A stretch of 64,000 bases of DNA, taken from contig NC_092646.1 of assembly GCF_039555335.1 (NCBI RefSeq), positions 20,977,029 to 21,041,028 of the forward strand, given 5' to 3'. Both the position numbers and the translations under genes were made by a program. Of the stretch, positions 1 through 10,676 are shown piece after piece. The stretch is from Amphiura filiformis (Eukaryota > Echinodermata > Ophiuroidea > Amphilepidida > Amphiuridae). Positions within the stretch are counted from its first letter, which is position 1; every line of letters begins with the position of its first letter. The notes under the pieces are model-generated. The model was not told the origin of the DNA and did not search any database. It worked only from the letters and a program-made list of their open reading frames with translations.

Positions 1-1004
1 GTGGTATCAAAAAAAAATTCAGTTCAGCGTTCACTTGAAAATTGTTTTAGTGAGTGTTTTGCTTCATTGTGGGTGAAACTGAATTCATCATCAGGATTGT
101 CTGCATGATAGGATGTTTGAAAGTTTTTACTCCAGTTTGAAAAGTCTTTCAGTAACATTCACCCTTCCTAAGTTCAGTTTTCAATACTGGTGGTACACTT
201 CATTGTTAGTGTGACCCTTCAATGATGAAAGCATCATCCATAATTTGACGATGGTCTTCATCAATTATTTTTTGAAACAGCAGCATCAAAAGTTATATAT
301 AATTACTTGTTATCATTGTTTTTGGCATACTTTTCAGCAATGAATTTCACATTTCAATCATTCTTGAATGTGATGTTACTGTAACAAAAATGAAGTTTAT
401 AAAATGAAACCCAATTCACAATGCATAGTGCTACCTGGACTGTGTTAACTAAGGAAAGATAAAAATGTGTATACAGGCCTGCCTATACATTGCAGTTAGG
501 GTGTTTACCCCTTACGGTCACAATCAGTCCGTGTTGAATGTTGTTTTGGTTTAATTACATTAATATCAGTGACCCACCTTTCGCTGTCATACAAAATTAC
601 AAAGCATGTAATAGCCATGATAAGCAAATGAACGTCTATGATGGCAAGGCCTTTGTTTGGCTAAGAACTTACGAGTATGTTACTATGCCAGTGGGCCGTA
701 AACTTGATGCTTGCCAAAAAAAAATTAGAAATTAGAAAAAAATTAGAAATCAAAAAAGGAAAAAAAAAAAAATGTTCCAAGGCCTTTATCATACCCAATT
801 TACAGCTCGAAAAGCAAAAGTGAAAAAAAATCACAACCTACCTACCCTAATTTTTGTTTTATGTTACGCCAATCAAACTTTTTTTAGGCCTAAGCAGAAG
901 CCAGACTTTTTTTTACCCCATGGTTGCCAAGTTTTGGCCTCCTGGTGTATTCAATATTAACATTGCAAACTATAGGACCAGGAGCCATCTTTGGGACTAG
1001 GAGC
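1..1004. other. AT-rich stretch without recognised gene
   Basis: No convincing coding signal or element boundary was found. There are A-runs near 715-775 and short open frames of low-complexity composition. It borders the minus-strand transposase fragment that begins at 1005. Confidence 0.5.
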
Positions 1005-1349
1005 TCATTTTACCTCCTGATCCAGGCATACTTTAGGCTTGCATATACTGTAATAGTAATGGATGTGAGAAGTGTTCAAGGTCGCATGCAGTTTCCCTTT
1101 GTGCAACGCACAACACACCGTTATTAGTTTGTCCACAGGGGCATCACCATTTCCAATTCTGTCAATGCCCTCAACCATTGACAATGTAAGAGTTCCTTGT
1201 ACATATATTATTGTATATTTCTGTTTAAAAGTTCCAATTACTCGCTCAACATTTATGCGAACAATTGAGAGTTCTTGAGACCAGTCCACTTCTTTCTTTG
1301 TCAACTGTGCTTTAGATATTGTGAAAGGGTGGATGTTAATCTCTGACAT
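1005..1349 (-). pseudogene. Harbinger/DDE_Tnp_4-like transposase C-terminal fragment
   Basis: The minus-strand frame (about 114 codons) contains a segment reading VRINVERVIGTFK, followed by GTLTLSM and DKLITVCCAL. This order matches the end of DDE_Tnp_4 (PIF/Harbinger-type) nucleases, where RIxVERxIGxxK carries the last acidic catalytic residue and is followed by a terminal I-x-V-C-x-x-L segment. Only this end is present; the first two catalytic aspartates and a DNA-binding domain were not found. It lies directly downstream, in minus-strand order, of a copy of the unknown exon at 1365-1750 and may have been dropped into that array. I see it as a dead fragment. The family call rests on the motif by eye. 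Confidence 0.72.
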
Positions 1350-1364
1350 TGAACAAACCTTAAG

Positions 1365-1750
1365 ACCAGAAATGTGTGGGGGTGTGTGTGTAAATTCTTA
1401 CCTAGCTGCTCGCGTCCATCTCTTCTCTGAGTTCCTGCACTCTCCATGCATTTGCCCATTTCTTTATTCCTCTTATCAAAGCCGCCTTAATATTTCTCTG
1501 GCTTAGAAATGGTCAACTCTAACTTGTAGTTTTTGAAGCCAGTGTGCATATGAGCTCTTCCTTTCTGGATTTTGAATGGCTTGAAAGTCATGACGAACCA
1601 ATGCTGAGAGGTCCCCTTCTCTTCTGTCTGATCCTTCCTTTTCACTCTCCTCTTCCCAGAAACTGCACTCCCGCAGTGTTTGTCAAGATCATCAAATAAG
1701 CCAACTAAACGATTGTGTCTTTGAAGAGTATCGTCTGTCAGCTGTCCCTC
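1365..1750 (-). pseudogene. Module B exon copy of DUF6589-associated gene
   Basis: This segment is a close copy of 5640-6040. It holds the same minus-strand coding segment (FDDLDKHCGSAVSGKRRVKR in the better copy) and the same potential 5' splice site, GTAAGAATTTAC, at the low-coordinate end. Small indels relative to the other copy disrupt the frame. In the other copy it follows a DUF6589-like exon and precedes an acidic exon, so it is treated here as one module of a shuffled gene array. The function of this segment is not recognised. Confidence 0.5.
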
Positions 1751-1929
1751 TGATGATGTTACTGTAAATAGAATTGAGTATGTTAGGATAGAAAGATTCG
1801 TGCCAGGTATACCAACTTGGTGTGGGGAACAAAGACAAGATAACTAGAGCGGTTACCGCACCATAGCTGAACCATGGGGACTTGGCAGTATATTGTGGTA
1901 TATGTATGCATCACTATCACCCCTTTATA

Positions 1930-2160
1930 CCCAATGCCCTTAAATGAATATTAAAATATTTTAAACATGTTTAGAATGTCATAAAGATCATTGCATTTAA
2001 ATTACAGCTCAATTGGAGCATTTTTGACAACTTGCCCTTTGACCCCTTTATGACCCCTTAATGACCTTAAATGAATATTAAAATATTTTAAACATGTTTA
2101 GAATGTCATAAGGATCATTGCATATAAATTTCAGCTCGATTGGAGCATTTTCGATTAAAA
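1930..2160. repeat. Tandem duplication, ~129 bp unit
   Basis: The segment beginning CTTAAATGAATATTAAAATA is repeated once with a few substitutions (about 1932-2035 and 2061-2160). The copies are linked by runs of TGACCCC words. It is non-coding. Confidence 0.75.
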
Positions 2161-2312
2161 TGACCTTTTTTGACCCCTGTGACCCCTTGGATGACCTCTG
2201 ACTTTAGGAAATATTTTTATTATATTCTTTACTTCTTTCTCTTTTATTTGACACCACTTCGGGGTTCATACCTTCGTGGCATTTAAAGATATGTCCATTT
2301 CAGACCAAACGG

Positions 2313-2348
2313 TTGGTAAGTAAGTAAGTAAGTAAGCAAGTAAGTAAC
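2313..2348 (+). repeat. (GTAA)n microsatellite
   Basis: Six or more GTAA units with one GCAA interruption follow a short unique stretch. Such a tail can mark the 3' end of a non-LTR retrotransposon, but no coding sequence is attached here. Confidence 0.7.
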
Positions 2349-2629
2349 ATACACTAATATAGGCTGATACCATTTCATGGTTCAGCAAAAACTAATGCAG
2401 TATGTAAACCAGAATGGTGTACATGCACTGTTACGTCTGCATTAGAAAAATCCAAAACCACAGGGATGGTAGACAAAGTTAACAAAAATACAACCGACAT
2501 TTCGAGCAGATAAACTGCTCTTCTTCAGGGACAGACAACAAAATATAAAAGCAAACAATGTAAACTACATAACTGTAAAATAAAATTCAAGTTGAAAACT
2601 GTAGGCAAGTTCAAATAGAACTCAGTAGC

Positions 2630-3290
2630 AAACAAACATACACCTAAGTTCTCCATACCTTAAAGTATCCATTGAGGAATTCATTGTATAGGTCCATTGC
2701 TATGTTGTTGTTGTTACCCCCATTGACTGTTCTGTTCCATACCATTTGATGACACATCTATTCTGATACTCCACCATTCACAGCTGTTAGGAGGTGGTTT
2801 CCCAGGAGTCGGTATTTAGTGGAATTCAACCATGTCTAGCCTCCAATGGCGAATCACATGGGTAACGAATCAAAACAAACAAACATACACCTAAGTTCTC
2901 CATACCTTAAAGTATCCATTGAGGAATTCATTGTATATAGGTCCATTGCTATGTTGTCATCTTTACCCCCATTGACTGTTCTGTTCCATACCATTTGATG
3001 ACACATCCATTCTGATACTCCACCATTCACAGCTGTTAGGAGGTGGTTTCCCAGGAGTCGGTACTTAGTGGAATTCAACCAGGTCTAGCCTCCAATGGCG
3101 AATCACATGGGTAACAAATCAAAACAAACAAACATACACCTAAGTTCTCCATACCTTAAAGTATCCATTGAGGAATTCATTGTATAGGTCCATTGCTATG
3201 TTGTTGTCGTTACCCCCATTGACATTGACTGTTCTGTTCCATACCATTTGATGACATATCCATTCTGATACTCCACCATTCACAGCTGTT
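2630..3290 (-). pseudogene. Three tandem copies of DUF6589-like exon (module A)
   Basis: Three head-to-tail units of about 247-249 bp begin near 2630, 2877 and 3126. On the minus strand they read VWNRTVN, GG and DNIAMDLY, then a segment that in another frame continues NEFLN and YFK before a possible GTATGG splice donor. The pattern WNRxVN...GG...NIxxDLxxExxN resembles the central part of DUF6589, a domain common in repeated mobile-element-like genes of marine invertebrates. Each unit also carries a short remnant of a Tc1 transposase 3' end. Differences such as an extra VN codon pair and frame-breaking indels argue for pseudogene copies. The third unit is interrupted by the small transposon at 3296. 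Confidence 0.6.
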
Positions 3291-3295
3291 AGGAG

Positions 3296-3463
3296 CAGGG
3301 ATGTCAGTTTTCAGGCAATTGTCTGATTTCAGGCCTTTTGCTACTCCATATTTCCACACTTTTATTTTATTTATTTTCAGCCCATTTTGAGGTTTTATAG
3401 CCCAAATTTACTCGCTTTTTCAGGCCTTTCCTGCCAAGTCACTTCAGGCCACTTTCATCCCTG
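3296..3463. mobile_element. 168-bp MITE with 6-bp target duplication
   Basis: It starts CAGGGATG and ends CATCCCTG (8-bp inverted ends) and is flanked by TAGGAG at 3290-3295 and 3464-3469. The interior (TTTCAGCCC, a GCTTTTTCAGGC-type core) is related to the element at 60922-61093. The flanks join to restore the tandem unit seen next to it, so this is a clean insertion. Confidence 0.8.
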
Positions 3464-3595
3464 TAGGAGGTGGTTTCCCAGGAGTCGGTACTTTGGGTGC
3501 TTCCTGTATAGTGGAATTCGACCATGTCTAGCCTCCAATGGCGAATCATTGCAGGTCATTCAATGTGGTTGCATTAGCTCTGACACATGTCAGGT
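3464..3595 (-). pseudogene. Tc1/mariner transposase 3' remnant
   Basis: Minus-strand translation contains NATTLNDLQ, typical of the C-terminal end of Tc1-type transposases. It is followed by a frame-broken tail. The same tail occurs downstream of the longer Tc1 fragment at 6310-6600. It joins abruptly at about 3593 to a truncated module C exon. Confidence 0.5.
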
Positions 3596-3937
3596 GTTGA
3601 TGTTGCCAGTGGTTTCAGGCCACCCAGGTGTACCGAATTGGAATCTGCTGAATCCTGATCAACTTCAAAGTCACACTTGGGAGGTGGTGATACCACTGCT
3701 GGTTCATCTGAATCGGATAGTTGGGATGGAAGAAGCACTGGATACCCAGTCTCATCTTCATCCTCGATCTCCAGGTCTCGTATTTCCATGATTTGATCAT
3801 CTTCGTCACTCCCTAACTGTGTATTATCAATAGGCTTATTATTTAGGGGAATGATGGTGACATTCCTCCTATTGCATTTGCTTACACCATCCAGCCAGTT
3901 TCTGAAAATGGGTGATTGGTATTGGTATTCAGGCTTT
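3593..3937 (-). pseudogene. Truncated copy of acidic exon (module C)
   Basis: On the minus strand the exon begins after the CTTGTCTATTTCAG acceptor, also seen at 4749 and 8320. It reads through the acidic stretch (DLEIEDEDETGYP) and the SNSVHLGGLKPLATSTP segment shared by all copies. It is then cut off by the Tc1 remnant. The Lys-rich and Pro/Tyr-rich C-terminus of the full copy is missing. Confidence 0.55.
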
Positions 3938-4066
3938 CTGAAATAGACAAGTGAAGAGAAGGAATTGAGAACTAGAAGGCCTTATATTTGTACACAAATA
4001 CAGCTATACCCGCATGTTTTTTGGGTCATTTTATTTTGGATAATTTTATTTAGCAACATTAATTGT

Positions 4067-4748
4067 TCACTTGTAATAAATGTATGCAGCCTTGCTGTAT
4101 GGTGGTGGCGAGTCCTGAAACTCATCTGCTGAATCTGTGCTAGAGCTAACAGGTCTAAAACCTTTTGGGTAGGTTAGTTTGGATGATGGTTGTTTCTTCT
4201 TGGGTCTCTTTGCTCTGTGTCTTGTAACTGCGGGTGTTGCAGCTGTAGTCATCTTAGGATTTGCTCTTTTCAGTCGTGCTCCTCTTTCTACAGCTGCGCT
4301 CGCACATGCACCTGTGGTGGGATGCGATACATGGGGGGATGATGACGACTCTGATGATATGATTATGACATCTTCTGCGGTATTATCGCTATGATCAGGT
4401 ACGCGTGTGGGGGTTGATGTAGCTAATGGTTTCAAGCCACCCAGGTGCACGGAATTTGAATCTGATGAATCGTGATCGGCATCGGGAGCTGGTGATACAT
4501 GTACCACTGCTGGTTCTTCCGAATCAGATACTTGGGATGGAAGAAAGACTGGAAAGCCTGTCTTATCTTCATCCTCAATCACCAGGTCGCGTACTTGCAT
4601 GATCTGATCGTCTTCATCACTACCTATCTCTGTGTTGTCAATTGGCTTATTATTTAGGGGAATGATGGTGACATTCCTCCTATTGCATTTGCTTACACCA
4701 TCCAGCCAGTTTCTGAAAATGGGTGATTGGTATTGGTATTCAGGCTTT
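4067..4748 (-). CDS. Acidic/disordered terminal exon (module C), best copy
   Basis: This is an open minus-strand exon of about 226 codons ending in a stop after AAYIYYK. It begins at a convincing acceptor, a pyrimidine tract and CTATTTCAG (plus 4749-4757). Visible parts in order: a basic NWLDGVSKCNRR start, an acidic run (EIGSDEDDQ, VIEDEDKTG), the conserved SNSVHLGGLKPLATSTP block, a Ser-rich block with IIISSESSSS that resembles a SUMO-interaction motif, an Arg/Lys-rich patch (RHRAKRPKKK) that could be a nuclear signal, and a terminal DSPPPYSKAAYIYYK tail. A smaller exon may precede it at about 4838-4915, after TTTCTCTTTGCAG. Three related copies nearby show it belongs to a repeated, probably mobile-element-linked gene. 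Biochemical function is unknown. Confidence 0.5.
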
Positions 4749-4923
4749 CTGAAATAGACAAGTGAAGAGAAGGGAGAGAGAAAAACAGAGAGGGAGAGAG
4801 TGAGACGAAAAAATTCAAACAAAAGTAAGGAATGTTACTCTTGTCCAACTGCTGAATCGGAGAGTTTGATGACTTTTGGAATTTGTGCGTGACTCTCAAA
4901 TCTTGTGCCTCTTTCTTCTGCAA

Positions 4924-5635
4924 AGAGAAAAAAAATTAAAAACATCCACATATACATGTATACTGCAAATCATTGGACCGGTACTTGATGTAAATTGTAT
5001 ATCAGATTTGCATTTTATTTGTGTGATCACAAATTAGAGGGGAAAGATTTATTTTTTTATTAAGGCCTAGTAGAAGCTAATTTGGTATAAACAATTTTTC
5101 TGTAAAAAATTGTTAATTCCAATTTCCTGCATGTTTTTGCATTGCAGAATGAACCTACATGTATCATAACTTATCTCTCGAGATTTTTGACCTCCAGGAT
5201 CAACATCCCTATTCTAGCCACCATTGGAGTTTCATGTGTGTGATAATGTTGAAATGGCTCCACAAAGATTTCGACCTGTGTGATTAAATTTTGGGAAAAT
5301 GGATCTACTATTGATTATAAATTATTGTTTTAGTGTGCATTCACATTTAACATCATTCTATTGACATCACACAATGACTACAACATCGTATCACGGGCAG
5401 GCCTACTGTATTTACTTGTGATTGCTGTAAAGCAGCATCGCATAAAGGTTGGTTCATTCTTCCACAGCACTACGATGCGATGCCCTTATTTCAGTCTCTT
5501 CCCAAAATATGGCATTGCGGTATCGCATAAAGTTAAATTTGTATTAACAGGATTTGCAGTGCGTTGCAATTAGTTGCGGCAGAATATGATCGATATATCG
5601 GTAACGCATCACAGATGCTGTGAAGTATGAACGAA
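4924..5635. other. Intron-like spacer
   Basis: AT-rich sequence lies between modules B and C of the minus-strand array. It has short inverted pieces around GCATCGCATAAAG and GATGCGATGCC, but no coding sequence or complete element was recognised. Confidence 0.45.
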
Positions 5636-6045
5636 CCTTACGACCAGAAATGCGACGTATGTGTGTGTGTGTGTAAATTCTTACCTGCTCGCGTCCATCT
5701 CTTCTCTGAGTTCCTGCACTCTCCGTGCATTTGCCCATTTCTTTCTTCCTCTTACCAAACCACCTTAAATTTCTCTGGCTTAGAAATGGTCAACTCTAAC
5801 TTGTAGTTTTTGAAGCCAGTGTGCATATGAGCTCTTCCTTTCTGGATTTTGAATGGCTTGAAAGTCATGACGAACCAATGCTGAGAGGTCCCCTTCTCTT
5901 CTGTCTGATCCTTCCTTTTCACTCTCCTCTTCCCAGAAACTGCACTCCCGCAGTGTTTGTCAAGATCATCAAATAAGCCAACTAAACGTCTGTGTCTTTG
6001 AAGAGTATTGTCTGTCAGCTGTCCCACCATTAAATAGATAGGCCT
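5636..6045 (-). CDS. Module B exon of DUF6589-associated gene
   Basis: The minus-strand open frame includes LQRHRRLVGLFDDLDKHCGS, then a basic patch GKRRVKRKDQ and a segment ending LELTISKPEKFK. A potential donor GTAAGAATTTAC lies at the low-coordinate end, after codons reading ELREEMDA in another frame. A near copy at 1365-1750 supports this as a unit of duplication. It lies between a DUF6589-like exon (6120-6300) and the acidic exon (4067-4748) in minus-strand order, so the three may form one gene. The frame is not continuous to the donor as read, so it may be decayed. I do not recognise the domain. Confidence 0.42.
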
Positions 6046-6109
6046 CACTCTGCAGTATACCCTTAAAAAGAGAATGTGTATGTTTATGTGGATGGGGAAG
6101 ATATGACAT

Positions 6110-6305
6110 GGGTAACGAATCAAAACAAACAAACATACACCTAGTTTTCCATACCTTTAAAGTATCCATTGAGGAATTCATTGTATAGGTCCATTGCTAT
6201 GTTGTTGGTCTTTACCCCCATTGACATTGACTGTTCTGTTCCATACCATTTGATGACACATCCATTCTGATACTCCACCATTCACAGCTGTATATAAGGA
6301 GGTGG
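6110..6305 (-). pseudogene. DUF6589-like exon (module A), fourth copy
   Basis: This is the same unit as the three tandem copies at 2630-3290, again reading NRTVNVNGG on the minus strand. A one-base insertion relative to the other copies shifts the frame before the DNIAMDLY segment. A CACCTAGTTTTCC variant replaces the usual end. It is followed by the same Tc1-derived tail. Confidence 0.5.
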
Positions 6306-6600
6306 TTTCCCAGGAGTCGGTACTTTGGGTGCTTCCTGTAGTGGAATTCAACCATGCCTAGCCTACAATGGCGAATCATTGCAGGTCATTCAATGTGGTT
6401 GCATTAGCTCTGACACATGTCATCATGACCTAAGCTGGTCCCACAAGTGTTCAATCGGGTTGAGGTCTGGGCTGATGGCAGGCCATTCCATTTTCTCTGC
6501 TCCCATTATTCTGTAGGTAGTCATTGATTACCCTGGCTCTGTGGGAGCGAGCGTTGTCATCTTGGAGGATTGAATTAGTTTCCAGATTGCGTCAATTTGG
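6306..6600 (-). pseudogene. Tc1/mariner transposase C-terminal fragment
   Basis: The minus strand reads ILQDDNARSHRARVINDYLQ. After a frameshift near 6495 it reads WPAISPDLNPIEHLWDQL. These are the second and third catalytic blocks of a DDE Tc1-type transposase (DNAxxH, then PDLNPIEHxW). The tail reads NATTLNDLQ followed by a stop. The N-terminal DNA-binding domain and the first catalytic Asp are absent, so the fragment cannot be active. Confidence 0.8.
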
Positions 6601-6837
6601 CACATTCAGTCTGAGATCTAGCTACACTCTCAAAACGTGCACTCAGCCGTGAAAAAGTGATTGTTTCAAATGTGGTGTCATTGTAAAGGGGCTTAAAAAA
6701 CTCCCTTGATATGCAACACGGTATGAACATGCCACAAAATATCTGAGATATAGATGCTTGAAAAAACTTTCCAAACTTTTGTTGAGGAGTTTATATATAG
6801 ACCTACACTTCATGTTAAAGCCTTTTATTAGTGTGTA

Positions 6838-7380
6838 GATGCTTACAGTGTATAGTTATCTGCAAGTTCACTTTGAAGATCAGAGTTTTCTCCGGTTCTT
6901 AATACTTATAATTGATGGTTATGGTTGCAGTGTGAATAAAATCTGGACAAGCACTTTAGGACTTTTCTTGTATGTTAGCAAATCAGAAGGTAGTAGGGAT
7001 ATGCCAGTTTTTCAACAAGGTTGCTATTGTCAGGATTTGTATACTTTGATGATGTTAAGAAGTTGTGAGACCCGAGCTCTTTGGCAGGACCTAGGACATT
7101 ACAGTGTATAGTTATTTGCAAGTTCACTTTGAAGATCAGTCAAGAGTTTTCTCTAGTTCTTCATACTTATTAGTGATGGTTATGATTGCAGTGTGAAAAA
7201 AATCTGGAAAAGCACTGTGACTTGGATGTTTCTTGTGTTTAAACAAATCAAGAGGTGTGTCAAAAGTTCTTCAACAAGGTTGCTGTTGTCAGGATTTTTA
7301 TCCTTTGATGGTGATGATGGGTGGGTGTCTGTGAAGAAGTTGTAGTGAGATCCAAGCTCTTTGGCAGGACTTAGCATTCT
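6838..7380. repeat. Tandem duplication, ~260 bp unit
   Basis: The segments at about 6848-7104 and 7105-7378 share long matches, including GCAAGTTCACTTTGAAGATC and GAGCTCTTTGGCAGGAC, with scattered differences. It is non-coding. Confidence 0.7.
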
Positions 7381-7569
7381 GCCTCTTGTGGTGATGTCAT
7401 TGCTGGTGATCTTAGTTCCTTGTCCAGGGGAATTTCAAGCAAACTCAATTTTTTACACGAGAGTATACTAACCACGAACGCCTTATCGATTAAGCTAACT
7501 TGACTGCTCAAATGACTAATTTTTGGGTCATTTTATTTTTAATAATTTGATTCTAACAACATTAATTGT

Positions 7570-8319
7570 TCATTTATAATATATGTATGCAGCCTTGCTG
7601 TAAGGTGGTGGAGAGTCCTGAAATTCATCTGCTGAATCTGCGTCAGAGCTGGTAACTGGTTTAAAACCATTTGGGTAGGTTAGTTTGGATGGTGGTTGTT
7701 TCTTTTTTTGTTTCTTTCCTCTGCGTCTAGTAACGGCTGGTGTTGCGGCTGTGGGCATTTTTGGATTGACTCATTTTGGTCGCACTCCAGTTCCTACAGC
7801 TACGCTCGCACCTGTGCCTTTGCTGGAATGCGATACTGATGGTTTGAAGCGTACATAGGGGGGATGAAGATGATTCCGATGATATGCTTATGACCTCTAC
7901 GTCACTGTTGGTGGGGCGGAGCCTGTTGCCTTGTGCGGTACTATCATAATCATCAGATATGCGTGTAGGTGTTGATGTTGCCAGTGGTTTCAGGCCACCC
8001 AGGTGTACCGAATTCGAATCTGCTGACGAATCCTGATCAACTTCAAAGTCACACTTGGGAGGTGGTGAATCCACTGCTGGTTCATCTGAATCGAGTTGCT
8101 CAGATGGTTGTGATTGTGATATGGTAGATGTAATGGATACCCAGTTTCCTCTTCATCTTCAATTTCCATGTTGCATATTTGCATTATTGTATCATCTTCA
8201 TCACTGCATTTCTTGGTGTTATCGATTGGTTTGTTATTTAATGGTCACATCCTTCCTATTACACTTAACCATCCAGCCAGTTTCTGAAAGTCAGTGATTG
8301 GTATTGGTATTCAGGCTTT
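7570..8319 (-). pseudogene. Acidic exon (module C), frameshifted copy
   Basis: The same order as the 4067-4748 exon is present on the minus strand: a CTATTTCAG acceptor at 8320, an acidic EIEDEEETGYP block, SNSVHLGGLKPLATSTP, ISISSESSSS, a basic patch (RRRGKKQKKK) and the DSPPPYSKAAYIYYK end. These pieces fall in three different frames (breaks near 7750 and near 8070-8110), so this copy is decayed. An in-frame stop-bearing GA-rich tract lies upstream at 8338-8402. Confidence 0.6.
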
Positions 8320-8335
8320 CTGAAATAGACAAGTG

Positions 8336-8402
8336 AAGAGAAGGAAGAGAGAAAAACAGAGAGGGAGGTTGACGGAGAGAGACACGAGAGAGAGAGAGAC
8401 GA
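8336..8402. repeat. GA-rich low-complexity tract
   Basis: A GAGA-rich run on the plus strand serves as the polypyrimidine-rich region upstream of the module C acceptor on the minus strand. A shorter version occurs at 4765-4805. Confidence 0.7.
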
Positions 8403-8429
8403 AAAAAATTAAAACAAAAATAAGGAATG

Positions 8430-9472
8430 TAAAAAAGGGAGCACCAGGTACACCACCCCTTCCCCCGATTCACTCCAATGGTTTATCATATTTATAATTT
8501 TTTTCTGTGAGCATGAAATAAGATATCATACCTATCTAGCGTGTATGTTTTTTTCATTTCATCATAAAATGCCTTCAATATATTGCCTCGATGTGCTGAT
8601 CGCCACATTATCTCAGAGGTGAGCCTCAAATGTGCCCAGGCTTGCACCAAACATGCACGTAAAATGGATCTATCTTCATATGTTGCCGTGCACCCTCCAC
8701 GCAGTTAATGTGGCATGTAATATATTCTCCAGTTTCCGCATTCCTAATAAATAAATAAGAAGTAAATAAATAAGTAAATAAATATGTAAATAGCATACAT
8801 GTACATACAGCCAGAAACAAAGATATGGGAAAAGTTGAGGAAAGAAAAGAATTTACAGATTGAAGACGCTATGAAAAAAGGCGAGATTAGAGAGACACTC
8901 GTAGGGAGAAAAGAACCTGAAATTCTTACATGTAATCCTTCTTAAAGGCGTATTTGTGAAGAACGGTGAAATGGTTAGTTCAATGGTCAGTTCTGCATAT
9001 GCACCCCATCTGTCCGAGAAAATGGTTGAACCAGGTTTCACATGGCGTTGAATGATCGGGTTTAAAGTATCCTTTTCCCGTTTTTAAACAGGATTGACTA
9101 TGGACATTTTTGTTTCCCGCGACGTTAGACCAGAGACCCATATCTGCATAAAACAATGTTCCTATTAGCATAATTTCAATACATATTCTTTTTATATCCC
9201 TTACTACCCTTTTATTTCCCTTACTACATGTACAAGTGGATACTAACATAAAAATTTTTGGATTTGGTTGATACTACATAGTTTTACAGAGCTGTTTCCA
9301 ATAGGTCCTCATCAAAAACGTAATGTAGTGGATACTAAAGTGTTATTTTTCATGCATTGGTTCCCTATACAAAACTGACTACAAAAAATATCAAGAGTTG
9401 ATAGTTCAACTTGGAATGTTTTACTAATAGAGGTCCAATATAGAAGGGCCCCGCTAGCCTTCATTCTCAACA
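8430..9472. other. No recognised feature
   Basis: AT-rich sequence with a short TAAATAAG/TAAATA-rich patch at 8743-8790. No coding region, inverted ends or splice structure could be supported. Confidence 0.5.
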
Positions 9473-9474
9473 TA

Positions 9475-9903
9475 CCGTATTGTTTGTAATAAACGCTCAC
9501 CCTCTAATAAACGCCCCCCTCTAATTTTTCTGTGAAAAATTGACAAAAATTCCATGCTATATCGTGTGAGTAAGCTTATAACTGGCATCAGTAGTCAGTC
9601 TTGTCAGGGACGATCGGTAAATTACATGGACAAAACCTGTTATGACTCACACTTCCATCCATTCCATGGTAGATTCTTGCTTGATGATGTACTTACGGGT
9701 GTAATTTTGATGCATTTACCACAAAAATGATATTTTCCATGGGCGTCGCCATTAATATAGCCGTAAATCCCTCTTTTCTACAGGAGCAGCATCAGGAAAT
9801 TTAACCAGATTTTAAAGTTTTTTTCACTGACAATTCACCTTCAATAAACGCCCCCCTTTTGGAAAAATACAACGCCCCCGGGCGTTTATTACAAACAGTA
9901 CGG
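9475..9903. mobile_element. TA-flanked MITE, 429 bp
   Basis: The ends are inverted repeats of about 22 bp (CCGTATTGTTTGTAATAAAC against its near-complement at 9882-9903). TA lies on both sides (9473-9474, 9904-9905), and there are subterminal AATAAACGCCCCCC words. A TA target suggests a Tc1/mariner-type source. There is no transposase. Confidence 0.8.
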
Positions 9904-9905
9904 TA

Positions 9906-10147
9906 GTCATTTCCGCTTTGAGCATCCTTTGCCCGTCTCTTCTTTCTATCACCTCCACTTTCACCCTCTCGGTTTGTAACTCCTCCCGCACCCGTTCCAA
10001 CTCCTTCAATCCCTCCTGCTGGTCCTGTCCTTTTTCTCTCTCCTGCTCTGCCTCCCCCCTGGCCTTATCCTCCGCTCCCTTCCTCCTCCTCTCGAATGCC
10101 AACTTATCCCTCACCGCTCCCAATTCCTTTGCCATCTTTGCTCCTCC
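9906..10147 (-). CDS. Possible coiled-coil coding remnant
   Basis: Unlike its AT-rich surroundings, this stretch is GC-richer and open on the minus strand, encoding a charged helix-like segment (KMAKELGAVRDKLAFERRRK, then EELQTERVKVEVIERR). Composition and heptad-like Leu/Val spacing suggest a coiled coil. It is bounded by the MITE on one side and the minisatellite on the other, so it is probably a fragment. It abuts an array thought to derive from a retrotransposon and could be part of that element's reading frame. No family is assigned. Confidence 0.35.
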
Positions 10148-10676
10148 CCATAGGGGATCCCTGAAGTATTCACAAAGCAAGATTTGAGCCTTCATCTCAA
10201 GTCTGAGCATTTATGTGTGTATAGCAAGAAGTATTCACAAAGCAAGATTTGAGCCTTCATCTCAAGTCTGAGTATTCATGTGTGTATTGCAAGAAGTATT
10301 CACAAAGCAAGATCTGAGCCTTCATCTCAAGTCTGAGCATTCATGTGTGTATTGCAATAAGTATTCACAACGCAAGATCTGAGCCTTCAACTCAAGTCTG
10401 AGCATTTATGTGTGTATTGCAAGAATTATTCACACAGCAAGATCTGAGCCTTCATCCCAAGTCTGAGCATTTATGTGTATATTGCAATAAGTATTCACAA
10501 AGCAAGATCTGACCCTTCATCTCAAGTCTGAGCATTTATGTGTGTATTGCAAGAAGTATTCACATAGTTAAGATCTGAGCCTTCATCTCAAGTCTGAGCA
10601 TTTATGTGTGTATTGCAAGAAGTATTCACATAGTTAAGATCTGAGCCTTCATCTCAAGTCTGAGCATTTATGTGTA

